Part shown: in pieces, positions 23,193-35,743 of the stretch
Numbering within the stretch: position 1 is the stretch's first letter
How the letters are laid out: each line of letters opens with the position of its first letter
Assembly (NCBI GenBank): GCA_951799445.1
Contig: OX637289.1
Coordinates: 29,636,245 to 29,700,244, forward strand
Reading direction: 5' to 3'
Source: Pseudisothecium myosuroides
Lineage: Eukaryota; Streptophyta; Bryopsida; Hypnales; Lembophyllaceae
DNA length: 64,000 bases
Notes under the pieces: model-generated
The model's database searches: none
The model's input: the letters and a program-made list of their open reading frames with translations, nothing else
Told to the model about the DNA's origin: nothing
Program-made: the position numbers and the translations under genes

Positions 23193-23650
23193 TCACTGGG
23201 ATGCGCAGCGGTGAACTATACCGAGGACTACCTCTTCGTCTATGCAATCTACTTCGGATCGAGCTGCTGTCCTGCCGCATTCCTCTAGAATGCCTTTGCT
23301 TTCAAGCAGCAATTCGTGAACCCTAGCTTTGTAACTAACCCGGGGCTTCTCAAAGACCGGCTTAGACACGGACTCCGGCATAGAGACACCGGCAAATGCG
23401 CAGAGCACCTCTGTCGAACCTGTGCGTCCGTGCTTGCAAACGGTAGACGAGGCAAAATCGTCCTCGAGCCTAGGTCTCCCACGGGCTTCCCTGGATGTGC
23501 TGTTTCCTCAGCGGGAGTGGCCACCGGAGTCCCCTTTGTTCTCAGAGTCCGAGGTTCTCGCTCTACGTCTTTTCCTCCTGGAAAGCGGAGCAGCTCGGAG
23601 TCGTCCCTGCTCCGGCATTGCTGCAGGAGCTTGCGGTCTACCCTAAATAT
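23193..23650 (-). pseudogene. Unrecognised coding remnant
   Basis: A minus-strand frame from about 23650 to 23193 has coding-like composition, with LEDDFASSTVCKHGRTGS, then SYKARVHELLLESKGILEE and SEVDCIDEEVVLGIVHR. It is interrupted by TGA at 23508-23510 (a possible CGA to TGA change). It resembles no family I know. It may be part of another accessory gene of the GC-rich block. Confidence 0.3.
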
Positions 23651-24033
23651 GCCGTAGTCTGTGAAATCGAGTGAAGTAATCTGTTCACATTTGTGAACGG
23701 CAAAGAGGAATTCGCAGCCCAGAAAATGTAACCTAACACCTACCGGAAGAAACTGCAGACTGACGCCGTGGAGAGGACGTCGGCAATCTCTATGCGCTCT
23801 ATAAATTGTTGTTGTCGCGTCCTCTGCACCAAAGCTAAAACCCTAAACCCTGAAGTGGGAAGACTCTCACCAAACAGAAGTGCCCATGCGGAGGGAGTAA
23901 GCTCGCAAAGTACCTTCCGACATTTCTCTACCAAAGCCTAAAAGCTTAGAACCGCGGCCGACCAAAGCTAAAACAAAAGAGTCTCCCACAGCCGACTACA
24001 GCAACTTCGGAAAATCTACAAGGGGAAGCACAG

Positions 24034-24589
24034 TTGACAGGAGGACATCACGGGGCTTGGACAAACCTGAAACACTATGGAAACCACTCGAAGTCCGCAC
24101 TAAATCCGTCGACGGCTGCTCAAATCGCGTCTTCCTTCCTCGCGGCTTCTCTCCTCGCAACCACGGGGTCCTCCTACGCCTTCGCGAAGTCCCTGGCAGT
24201 GCACGCGCGGAAGACTCCTCTCACAAGCAGCCCGCACTACCGGGCGGCCTTCACCTCTTCCTCGCCGCAGCGCCGACGTTTTCCTCCTCCTTTCCACGGC
24301 ACACCAGCGACGCCGACAACACTTCCTTCACAATTCCGGCATCCGCGCACAGAGAATCGGAAGCTGCACTCAGACCGGTGTGGACCCAGAAAAATCGATC
24401 CAGAGTTGGCAGCGGACAAAGACGACAACGGAAAGCCCACGGAAAACCGTCCTCCGTTCCCGAAATCTGTTCATCCTCCCCTGTCCAAATGGATGAATTT
24501 TCTAATGTGAGACGTTGAACGACCCAGTTCAATGCGGCAACTTTAATGCGCTGCAGCCCTGCCCAGCCAGCTGTCGAGAGCGCAGGCAA
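24034..24589. other. GC-rich region open on both strands, coding strand unclear
   Basis: Overlapping open frames on both strands (plus 24034-24518, minus 24589-24100) are rich in Arg, Pro and Ser and resemble no domain. The overlap is probably a composition effect. It may be a 5' exon or promoter of a minus-strand gene. Confidence 0.3.
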
Positions 24590-24689
24590 TCTTGAACTCC
24601 AAACCGACGGTCAGGATTCTCCACGTCCACTGTCGCCCAGTACTTGTAGGACCCGTAGTACTGCCAGTCCTATGGCCTGAAAACGCGTT

Positions 24690-25140
24690 TTTGACGGAAA
24701 AACGTTAAGTGTTTCTTGCAACTACCCTAGTATAAAAAAATTTCTAGGTAATGTGGTTTTTCCTTCAAAATGAAATGTGCACATTGATGTTTCTTAAACA
24801 TTTGCACAATAAAATTATAAAATTTCACCACCCATATTTTTCAATCAATTATTATATAATACAATGAAAAACACACAAAACAATTCACCAAAAATGAAAT
24901 TTTTGTTTTTTTAAATTGAAATTTGGTGTGTTGATCAAGCTTGCATAAAACAATAAATTTAATAGGTTACTCTTGAAAAATCGGTCTAGAAAGGTCAAAT
25001 TTGAAATATATTTTTGTAAGTTGGAATTAGAAGTTACTTTACTTCACCTAGGGCATTATACATGTAAAATTTCACAACATTCCAAGCATTTTTCAATTCA
25101 TGGTGGAGCTTGCAATGCATGGTGGTCATTGAAATGAGAT
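24690..25140 (-). repeat. Right arm of the long inverted repeat
   Basis: This is the reverse complement of the 5740-6280 arm. On the plus strand it reads AAGTGTTTCTTGCAA (24709-24723), CACATTGATGTTTCTTAAAC, ATTATATAATACAATGAAAA and AAACAATAAATTTAATAGG. The transition from GC-rich to AT-rich DNA falls within about 50 bp of its inner end. Confidence 0.85.
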
Positions 25141-26754
25141 TAGTGTTTCTAAGAGAAAAAAATGATGGGACACTTTTCTTTTCCTTGAACTCCTTAGATA
25201 TGCCCTATTGAGGTGGTTGTGCCCTTTTTGAGGTGGGCAAGAATCACATTGGATGGCTGATTTTTTAGTCCATGCCCCAACCGAACCCAAAATAATGAGA
25301 TGTAAACTACACTAAACCACTTAACTTTGAAAAATTCCACAAGGCGGAGTTTAATTTGGAATTTGCTGAAACTACCGCTATTGGATTTATATTGCCGTCT
25401 AATTTTTGAAAATAATTTTTAATTTTAATAAAATCAAAATTTGAGAACGGAAAGCTCAAAAAAGAGGGGCAACAATCAAAAAATGGTCACTTGGGTCATC
25501 AGGGGTAATAGAGGTTCTACTATAGTGGAATCAAAGAGTATAGGCAAAAAAGTTGAAATGTTGAAGTTATTTACATCACTATATGGATATGGATGAAACA
25601 TGTAAAATATGGATGAACTTAAAATACTCGTTCAAAAGAGTATACTTTTGTCCAAGAAGAACAATATTGTTTAAGAGTTTGTAGTAATTCAACAATTTCA
25701 TTGGTTGCAAAAGTAAAAATATATCTCCAAATATTCTCTCAAAAAATATTGTATTGAATATGGAAGAAATATTTCTAAAAAAATACTTGCCATGCCCATG
25801 CTTTCAAATGGTTAAATATCATTGCAATTTCTTGTTTTAAGCCCTAAGTGCTCAAGTTAGACATATTTTGTTTTCAACAAATTTTTGCCATAATCTTACA
25901 TCATTTAGGTATGGGCTATTTTACTTCACAAAGAAAATAGATAAGACAAGGAATGAAATTATCAAATCCATGACAAAAGATAAAAAAATTGTCAATATTT
26001 GGATGAAAGTTATTGTTAATAGATTGTTTTGTAAATGAATGTATACATATGGATGATTATGTCCATTTTTTCCTTACTTGCATATATCCCAAGGTACAAG
26101 TTGCTCTATCCAAAATAAAAGAGGGACCAAACTAAAGGAAAGTAAAAATATTCTTAAGAATGTAAACTAAATGATTGAAATTAATCCCTCCAAAAATCTA
26201 TATCATTGATTCATATAGGTCATTTTTTCTTCTTTTCGTCGATATAAAATATAATTCTCCTTAAAGCATCCTCAATGAATATCAATTGATGAAGTGTAAT
26301 TTTAACAACATTCATCATGCAGCCAATGGATGGTTGAGCGCTTAGAGATTAATTCTAGACAAAATTTCTCTTTCTTTTGTTTCTTAGAAGTTAATTCCAT
26401 TGCAAAAAATTCATTAATGAATTTAATCCCAAATTAAAAAATCAATCCAAAAGTGGTCGCTGATAATTTTCATTGTCAAGTTTGAATGGAGTTCTTTTCC
26501 ATTTCTCCCCCTCTTCCTGAATTCCTACTTTGAAGGAAATTTCATCTTCTTTGATTATAATGCCAACAAATTAAAGCCATTTGGAACTTGAGTAACGATG
26601 GACAATTAATCTTGATGTCATGGTCAAACACTGTCCATCAACTTCAAAAATGTTTCAAACCTCTACATAGCACATTGCCTTGTTTTTGAAAATTTTCAAC
26701 TTTTCCTACGAGTTCAAGGTCACTTGCGATAGTTGGAATGTTAGGACCAATCCA

Positions 26755-26880
26755 TAACATACAAGTTTGGGCCTCTGTATATGGTTTTATGTAGAAGACC
26801 AACCCACACTACATAAGTTTGGGCCTCAATGCATGGTTTAGGATTTTAGATTCAATCTATACCATAGGAGTTGGTGTGAA
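26755..26880. repeat. Imperfect tandem repeat, about 53-bp unit
   Basis: Units share CCATAACATACAAGTTTGGGCCTC / CACACTACATAAGTTTGGGCCTC, followed by ATGGTTT, with a weaker third unit (CTATACCATAGGAGTTGGTG). Confidence 0.6.
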
Positions 26881-27164
26881 TGTGTATTGGATGTAGCTTT
26901 TTAAAGCATCCTAATAATTTCTTGGATTTTTTTGTATCTCCTAGAAGATCTTGGGTTTCTTCAAATCAACTTCAAAATATAGTGATTGTATATATTGAAG
27001 GCAAGATGAGAAGTAACTCAATCTTGCCAACAAAAGTCTAGAAGACATTTAGCAAAGTTTATTTTTTATAATTTTTGATACAATACTTGCATTCTTCCTA
27101 GTCTTGCTACTTGTCATTGGCTTCAAATCTTTCTGTTTTGAACATCAATTCCTTGTCCTTGACA

Positions 27165-27355
27165 CTTGAAGGCTTGAATAGCTAATTGTGTATTTGCTTT
27201 TCCAATCTTATTATTTGGACAACTAATCTTGAAGACTTAGCTACCTATTAGTACATTTGTTCTTTTAACCTTATTAATTTGAACAACTAGTCTTGAAGAC
27301 TTAGTTGTATAATAGTGTATTTGTTCTTCAAACCTTATTAATTTAGAATATTTTT
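27165..27355. repeat. 63-64 bp tandem repeat, three copies
   Basis: Units begin CTTGAAGRCTT at about 27165, 27228 and 27292 and share a word near TGTATTTGTTCTT and CTTATTAATTTG plus ACAACTARTCTTGAAG. The copies are diverged. Confidence 0.7.
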
Positions 27356-30051
27356 TTCTATTAGAAATATATTGAAATTTTATATCGAGCATAAACAAAC
27401 CTATATAAATTCTACATTCTAATGGTATTTTTGTCCTTACATCTTTGTTGTAAGATTTTAGTATTATAGATGAATAAGTTCAAATTGCTTCTACAAAACA
27501 AAGTATTACTGCATAAATGTTGCAATGTGAATTGCTTATAATTATTTTCTATTGGTCTAATTAAACTTGGGGTTCAACATTTGCTTTGCAATTGATTTAA
27601 GTATTAAAACCTAAAATTTCTTTCTCAAAAATCACAACAAAGTTTTTTGGTATTGTCCATTTTTAGAAATTAAATGTCTTTGTAAGCAACAAAAATCTTC
27701 AATTCTCATAAAGAACTTCTCTCATCCAATAGAAATGCACACTAAGTCTTCAAATGGCTATGAGTAACTACTTTAACATCTTTAGGTGTTGCAAACCATT
27801 GTTGTTAATATGATATATATAGATAGTTTTTTCACGGACTGTAGTGGAAGTGTTCTTGTAATTAATGGAAACTAATCCTTTAATGCAAAATGTTACATAC
27901 ATGTAGCAATCATTTTCTTAAAAGTAGTTTTCATTGAATAGCAACTTTTGAGAAGATGATTGACATTAGTGAATGCACAAAGAAGATACCTATCATAAAA
28001 TGTTGATGGTTTCTTATAGAAAAAACACTTAATTCATATCATATTACTAAAAATATGAAGTGAGCATTCAAGTATGTTATTTCCTTTGTTGAAAATTTCA
28101 CATTATATAGAAAATTTTGTTACTTTATATACAAATACTAAAATACTAAAATTCATAGTATTCCATGTTGACAACCTCAAGTTAGTCTATCACACAAAAA
28201 TCAAAGCACTTAAAATAAAAATTGTACTTTTAATAAAGTTAATAAAGTAAAATGAATCTAAATTGATTCTACAAATATTTATGAATATTTTCTAAAATTC
28301 TATCACCGGTGGATTTCTGTAAAGCATGTCCAACATCTAGTTTGATAATGCAAACAAAAAGTGTTGAAGAAGTCATAAATAATACGGAGTATTACCTAGT
28401 ACATTTAGATATTGTTCAATACCACCTAGTAATATGGCATGCAATGCTGTATTTTTGAAAAGTTGAATCTTAAATATTTGAAAATAAATTTCATCTAAAT
28501 CCCTAAATTACTCGCCTAAACTCAATCATAACCTTGATAGTATCCATTTTTAAAATTTGATTTACATAATGAAGTCAAATAAATTTAGTTTTTATTCCAC
28601 TTGCAAAACTTAAAAAAATATATAAATTTAAGCAATTATAGCAATTGCAATCTTAATATGACAGAATCTAGATTGTGCAGATTTACAATAGTTTTTTTAG
28701 TTTTTTTGTTATTTCTAATATATTTCAAACTATGATATATATGGTATTACTTCTTTTATATCCTTTATTCTTAAGAAAAACTTGCGATTATATTTTAAAT
28801 AGATACAAATATATAATTTGATTTATAAATAGATATTTTATAATTAGTACTATAAATTAGTACAATTTTTTTTTGAAAAAATATGCATTGAAGGTCATAA
28901 CTAGAAGTGTTTGGATTGTAAGAAATAAATTAGTTTCTTAAGAAAATTTCACACTCTTTGTCATTGTTACAAGTTGTATCTTGAAAAGTTATTTCTAATA
29001 ATTAAATTGATATGTACCAGTTTTTGTGCATGTTGTCTTACAAAAATTAGAAATCCCATATTATTTCATTAAGCTAATTGAGATTTCCTTCATGATATAT
29101 TTTTATTAAAATGACTATTGAATATTACATTCCCTTCATTACATGATACATCCAATTGTTGTCCATTACATAATATATTTTTATTACATGACTATTGAAT
29201 ATTACATTGAGAATTGATGAAAATGTTTTGAAAATTGGTAATGCCATTTCCATGGTTTTCTTCCTTGAGCATGCTTTTGTCTTTGATACAATATTTTTTT
29301 TTTACTTTTATCTTGCTTCTAATGGACTCAATGTTAATCGTCCAAACTCCAAATCTAGATTCTTGAGCATGCTTTGTCTTCAATGTAGTATATATTACTT
29401 TCAATGTGCTTCCAATGTGCTATCAATGATGGTAATCTCAAGTGCTAATTTTATATCCATCAAAAGATAGTAATATATTTAATGTGAATTTTTTTGAGTT
29501 TGATTAATGATACCCTCAAGATATACCTCCTAAGTGTCTCGACAGTTATGTTATGGATGATGAACAAAGTGCTGCAAGTCAATGCTTTGTCCATATGTCT
29601 TTTCATTATCCAAAGCAATTTTTGAATCTTTAAGAGATGACATTTCTTTATGATCAATTTGATAATATGGGTTTAAGATAGAAGTACCTATTTCGGATAG
29701 CCCCCTTGTAATGGCTTTATAGGGTGACATGTAGTGGACAACAATTGGATGTATTGTTCATTGAAAAAGATTTTCTTTTTCCACCTTGTCCACTCATCTC
29801 TCTTCCCTCCTTAATTAGGGAGAAGTTCCAAAGCTCACCATTATAGGCAAGTCTATGAGACCGGGATGCATTTGGATGAAAAATTCACATTTATATTGAA
29901 TAAAATATTCATTCTTAAGAAAATAAGTTCTTTTTTGTATTCTTCCTCATACTTATTTCTATACACATTAGGCTCAATTTCTCAACGAATTTCCTATATT
30001 CTACATGCTGAAATGCTTAAGTTATCTGTTATAAGTACCTCTACCTTAATA

Positions 30052-30635
30052 CTCCCTCCATCCCGAAATAAATCCGGGGTTTCCAAATATACTTGCATGT
30101 TCCAAATTAAAATCAAAATTGGCTCTCTACAACTTGATTGACAATAATTGAAGCTAGTTTGAACACCCTAATGCAAAAGAATCCGCAAATGTCACGCTTT
30201 AGAGTCTACAAAACAATTTGACCCCTACAAAGGGAATCAAGACGCAACCTCTAACCAACCAAAGGTGAGGAATTCAACCCACAATTGTACTAAACCTACT
30301 ACTAACAAATCTCTTATTGATAATATCCTAGAATTGGATTACAAGACATCGTTGGAATTGATTATAGAGGACATCATTGAACTTCCTTGCACCAACGTTG
30401 CTAAGAGAATGATCCAAATTAATAGCACTAGGGCAGTTCCAGAAAAGGGAGAAATTTGTTAATTTTGTTTCATGTTTTCAACTTGCACCACTTCACTATT
30501 GGCTTCCATTCTTTCACGCCTAGTAGGGTTGACTAGAAGCTACAATAACTACGCAATCCCCTAAAAATAGGAGCAACTCACACACTAATCTAGCCATTTC
30601 CAGGAAACCCGGGACTTATTTTGGGATGGAGTGAG
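30052..30635. mobile_element. Stowaway/mariner-like miniature element, 584 bp
   Basis: The left end CTCCCTCCATCCCGAAATAA and right end TTATTTTGGGATGGAGTGAG form terminal inverted repeats, flanked by TA on both sides. No transposase is present. The short frame at 30265-30462 is not recognised. Confidence 0.85.
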
Positions 30636-31277
30636 TATGCTCAATTGGTATGATTTGGAAATTTTGGAATGGAGATTCAATGTTGACTTCATAGATTGAG
30701 CATTTTACAACAAGTTACACGGCAACTCTTAATGATTGTACTGTACTTCCTGCCTTGTAGTTTTGTAATTGTTCTGAACTTTTGTAATTTGTACTTTCGC
30801 TGTCTGGTGTGAGGTTGTTGACCCGGCCAGCTTGGGAACCAAGTCGGCCTTTGTTCATGACATGTTCTGCAACTCGCCTCTCAATTGTCAATGGACATAT
30901 TATATTTTACAGGTAATGTAGACTTCTCATGACTCATGAGGAAGATGAGGCAAGAGTGGCATAGGAGGAACAAACATCTGGAGAACCAAGTATTATAAAG
31001 AAACCTTGTAGGCCAGAGGAATTACGTTGTATTGGACCATTTTCCACACACAATAGAGTTAATCTTATAGTGTATGCAATGTGGGAACAGGAGCCGGAGT
31101 TTAAGAAAAACAAAAGTCAAAAAATCTCTAGAGTGCCAAAACTAATTAAAGGTATGTTCTCATTCAGTGTTAAAGAGTGTTGTTACTGAGGGTCTTAGGA
31201 ACTAATTTAGACCTACTTCTGGACCGGATTCACATTGCAAACATCACCCCTAACACCAAGTGCAAACATATCCTTAA

Positions 31278-31913
31278 CCCCTAAATGCCCAAGGCCTGTT
31301 TTGAGCCTCTTGGAATTTGGTTTAAATTGAACAAAAAGTCAACATTTTGATAAGTTGAATCACTTTCTTTTGAATTGTAGCCGTATAAATTCAAACTAGA
31401 CATGTTAGAGATCACATAGGAAAAAAAAAAAAAAAAACATCACTTAAGGATTGAAAGATTATAATGTTTAATCATCAGGGTGTTAAAACTATGAAAATCT
31501 TTGAGCTCTCTTTTTGCATGTCAAATCTAAAAAGTTGGTCACCCAAAAAATATGAGGTTCAAGGGCCTAACATGCATAACCCCAACAATTTATGTCTTCT
31601 CAAAATCTACTCTACAATTTTTTTAAATGAATTTCTAGTGTGATTTTTTCTCCAAGATCTAGTGTATTTGAGGCTCATTTCCAAAAGCCCTCAACACTAC
31701 AAAAAGTCAAGATTGCAATGAGTACCTTTGCATAAAATCTTGAATAGAAAAATCATAATCATTCATTTTCCAAATTGGATTTTTAATGCTAAAACTAGAC
31801 TTCAAAAAGAATCTTTCAAAAATATAAACTACTAAAAATAGCAATTTGGTAAGATTTTATTTAACTTCAAAGTTTCTTCAGCACCACATTTGGGTGCCTT
31901 GGGCATTTAGGGG
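31278..31913. mobile_element. piggyBac-like miniature element, TTAA-flanked, 636 bp
   Basis: TTAA at 31274-31277 precedes CCCCTAAATGCCCAAGG, and CCTTGGGCATTTAGGGG precedes TTAA at 31914-31917. TTAA target duplications and CCC-starting ends are typical of the piggyBac superfamily. The interior is AT-rich and non-coding. Confidence 0.75.
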
Positions 31914-32063
31914 TTAAGTAGGTCTTATGAGTTTGGTGTTGTGTTTCTTTTATAATATTCTTAGTTAAACCTTCCTCTAACAAGCACTTTTACAACTAAG
32001 GACGACCCTTTACGATTAACTCTAGTAGGACAACTTTACAACAAATGCAAATGGGTTGGAACA

Positions 32064-32350
32064 TTAAGGTGGGCACCCCCAACACCGCCATCTTCGGTAC
32101 GGTGATTATTTACTATTATTGGAATGGTTAATTTTTTCACATTTTCTTGTCAGCATGTGAAAGGAGGTTCCAATATACCAGAGAACATAACACTTGAATC
32201 ATGTATGCAAAAGTTACAAAGGGTCAAAGTTTTTTTGGTTGAGGTTTTGAAATTGTTTCTCTTACGTAGGTACATATTGATTTTGGAGATGTACACAAAG
32301 ATGATGATGGCAATTTGGGATTAGTGGCACATTGGAGGGGCCCACTTTAG
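32064..32350. repeat. TTAAGGTRGGCACCCC element, copy 1
   Basis: The left end is TTAAGGTGGGCACCCCCAAC; the right end is degenerate. Shared internal words with copies at 38.47 and 63.32 kb are GTGAAAGGAGGTTCCAA, GTATGCAAAAGTTA and ACATATTGATTTTGGAGATG. Confidence 0.75.
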
Positions 32351-33589
32351 TTGAAAGGAAGGTTTGCGAGGTTGCATGCAATAAATGGCACTATTGAGGT
32401 CCTCAAATCAAATCCCTAGTAAAGTACGGTCAACGCCCTTGTTATATAATGGAGTACAAAATCACACGTTTTTTTTAAAAAGTTATGTGGTTTCTAACTA
32501 AATTTTAATTTGATTAAAAATATATATTTTAGACCAAGTATGAATAAGCTACAAATTTTTGAAGTGCTAAAAAAAGATGTATCCATAAAATTTAATTCAT
32601 TTTTAACCATTATTTAAAGCGATTTAACTATCCAAAAATACACAAAGTAAATTTAATAATGCATAAAATTGCAACCTACAAGTTCTCCAAAACAACTATA
32701 ATCAATAAGTCATGGTCATTGTGTCTGGTTGATTCCATCAAAATATTGCAAATGCTTTTTAAAAGAATATTTTTTACATTTTGATAATATTTTATAAATT
32801 TATATGAATTCTTTTCAAATTTTGATTATATTGGGTTTTATTTGGTTTATAAAAACATGCAACGTGGTATCCAAAGACTTTTTGACCTCAAAATTCAAAC
32901 ATTAATAAAATTGGAGTGAGTTCTAGAAAAAGCTTCTAAAACTAAATCAACATACCAAATCAACTAAAAGCATACATAGAATAAAAAAAAATTGTAAATT
33001 TTTTCAAAATTTAAAGAGCTATGTCCCACTTCATGCTTAAAAACTTCATTTTCAAAGAATTTGATTTTTTCTAGTTTGCTCAATTCATTGTAATCTAAAT
33101 TTCATTGTTACAATGACAGACTAAGGCACAAGAGATTATGGGAGTGTGAATTCCATTGTTCTAGACCTTATGTATACTTCATTTACCATAAATGAAAATT
33201 TTACTATTTCTATAACTTTCCACTTTGCACAAGTCATCTTCTTAAGTCATCTTCTTAAATCATCCCATGAATTAATGAGAAGATATATATAATATACAAA
33301 ATTTTATAAATGTTGTATCCAAGTTTTGTTTTGTTTTAGAATTGAAAAAAAAAATAGAAATTGAACTCAATAGGCTTTTATATACATAAAATTTTAACCA
33401 ATGAATGTGAATCCTAGATCAAAAAATAAACTTGACCACCAAGGTCATTAATATAATTAAGGTTTTAAATTTGAGCTAGAAGTTCTAAAAGTGTCAAAGT
33501 AACATGTGCATTTTTGATAGAAAAGGCTCTAGTTTTACATAAATTGGTCTTGAAGTGGAGATTTGTACCTTAAGTTAGTCTATTTGTTT

Positions 33590-33800
33590 TGTTTGTTATG
33601 GAAAGATCTCCTAAACTATGCATCCCTCAGTCACGTTCTTGGTATTGTCACAAAACCCTTAGCAAAGAGGGTGCAAAAGATTTTTTTTGTGGTATCTGGA
33701 CCTATAATGTGAAAGTAATTGAATTTCAAACTTAAAATTAATTGAAAAATTGAAAATTACTTTTACTTTAACTTTGACCGTGGCAACAATACAAGATACC
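33590..33800. repeat. Dispersed repeat related to the 59.15-59.66 kb array
   Basis: It shares CTTAGCAAAGAGGGTGCA, GGACCTATAATGTGAAAG, TATTGAATTTCAAA-like words and CTTTGACCGTGGCAAC with the array 5' of the AP-3 mu gene. It has no coding capacity. Confidence 0.6.
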
Positions 33801-34300
33801 ATATGTGAAGGTCTGATCCGGCACCTGAGTGCCGGAAAACTTTACTTTTGGCGCACAAATGGTTTTGGCAGGTGGGATATTCTAGGATATTCCAAAAATT
33901 CACTTGTAATCTTCTTAAAATTTCACTTGTAATATTTTCAAAAATTCAGACATCCCAAAAAATACTTAATTTATGTCCGAATCTGACCTTCACAAAGGGT
34001 ACACTAGTAAGGTTTTTAATTTTGAAGTCTTTTCAATGTGAAAGCTACAAGAATAAGTAAATGAAGCTTGCCAAATAAAAATAAATAAAAACATAAGCAA
34101 AGAAAAAATTTCAAAAAATAACATTTAAAAGGAGCCTGGTAGACCAGGTATAATAACAAGATACTGAATTTCAATTTGTTTCATCATAAAATTGCAAAAT
34201 TACAAAAATTAACTAGGGTTTAATTATCTCCATACTACTGGTACTAACCAATTAAAATTTTGAAATTTGATAATCTTAAATTTTTGAAAGCTATGAACTA

Positions 34301-35395
34301 CTTCCTCTGTCCCACTAAAAACTTCCAAATCAAGGATAGTTTCTGTCCCACTAAAAACCTTCGTTTACTAATTTCGACCATTCAGTAAGCATTGGCCATG
34401 CTAAACGACCTTGTGGGACAAGTTAATGATTTTTTTGACGAAAATGAAATGGAATTTCATCGTAAGAGTAAAATAAATGATCTGCTAGCTACACAAGTGT
34501 GTGGTAGGAAGCACGAAACGACACAGTGGGACACCAAGCACAAAAGGATCGGAAATTGAAGCGATGTTAGGAACCAAAAGGGGTGAAGGCTTGGGATAGG
34601 AATATATCTTGGCTTAATTGTGAATGCAAAAATCTTGAAAAACATGTGGAAAATTTCAAGGTTTCAGGTCCTTGCCATATCAAAATCGGCGCATGAATAT
34701 TGCCGATTCAATGGAATCAGTTGATGTTACTGTAAAAGAGCCAGCACACACAAGTTACATGTGCGGTATAGAAGGTCAATTGATCAATTGATTGATATTG
34801 ATGAGTAACTCCCTGACTTCATTTTGTGTATGCGATTCCTATTAGTGTATTGTAACGATCTAGTCGAAATTGAGTAAAGCAAACTATAGAGGACATATCA
34901 ATGCAATCACTTACTCCTAATACATTGAATTTGAACGATCCAAATTAATCTCGCATACTGCGGACGTCTTTTGCACTCTCGATGATGTTGTCGCTATGCT
35001 TATGTGAGACAATGCAATATTGTCAACAACCTCACACAGGAATATCGGCGTGCTCATCTCAAGCAGGTGGACATAACAATAAGACAACTCATGCACCACA
35101 ACTCCAACGTTATGCTCCAAGACCAACACTCCCTAGCTGATTGAAACCCGATCTCTCATAATCCAACAATGATGAGCCGACAGCATTCACAACTTGTGCT
35201 CAAAAACGATGAAAACGGCATGGATTTTGGTTGCCAAAATGACAGCGCCTCAGTTGCAACTTTTGCATAGATCTAAGGGATGGATTATTGCTTCTTGAAT
35301 GCATTCATCTCTGGTGCAAAGACTGAAAATACATGAAAATACAGTTAATTTCTAGTAAGGAAGAAATTTGGAGGTTTTTAGTGGAACAGAGGGAG
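34301..35395. mobile_element. Mariner/Stowaway-like element, 1095 bp
   Basis: The left end CTTCCTCTGTCCCACTAAAA and right end TTTTAGTGGAACAGAGGGAG are inverted and flanked by TA. The left end carries a second internal copy (TGTCCCACTAAAAACCTTCG at about 34348). No transposase frame is intact. Confidence 0.85.
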
Positions 35396-35743
35396 TATAA
35401 GATTGTAAAATTTTGAAATTTGTAACATTTTAACTTACACTCTGCAATTTTTAATTTATTGGATTCCAAATGCAAATGCAAAACACGGAAGTCAAAATCA
35501 CAAACTCCAAATTACTACCTAACAAAAGCACTATATATAGAAGGACATATTGGTAAGAGTATATTACTCTATATCAAGTCATAAAACGGACCAAAGGCCA
35601 GCCAAAATAATTATATAGAGTCCAAATTATATAGAAGTCATAATATCTCAAGGAATGTTGTATACTACCACCCACAAAAAAACTAGCTATTGGAAGATTG
35701 ACAATTGGACCCTACATGCATCAAAGCATGCATTGGCTTTGAC

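Larger units (their letters stand above)
5740..25140. mobile_element. Putative giant DNA transposon (about 19 kb), decayed
   Basis: A GC-richer block (about 6.5-24.7 kb) is bracketed by a long inverted repeat (left arm about 5740-6280, right arm about 24690-25140) within AT-rich DNA. It contains a transposase-like gene, a SET-domain methyltransferase gene, a RING/PHD-like gene and arrays of AGTCCT/AGTACT-rich short repeats found nowhere else in the window. Shared composition, shared repeats and shared decay argue for one unit. The true outer ends and any target duplication are not resolved: the arms fade outward gradually, and pogo-like end motifs at 4777 and about 25520 are alternative termini. 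Alternatively, the inverted repeat may be two independent copies of an AT-rich repeat flanking older gene-rich DNA. Confidence 0.5.
25141..30050. other. AT-rich intergenic DNA without genes
   Basis: There are no long frames, domains or RNA genes. It contains two small tandem repeats listed separately and is otherwise diverged AT-rich DNA. Confidence 0.6.

Noticed and set aside
23076..23288. A plus-strand frame with KKY-like basic composition
   Set aside because: It overlaps the better minus-strand coding remnant and has no recognisable motif.
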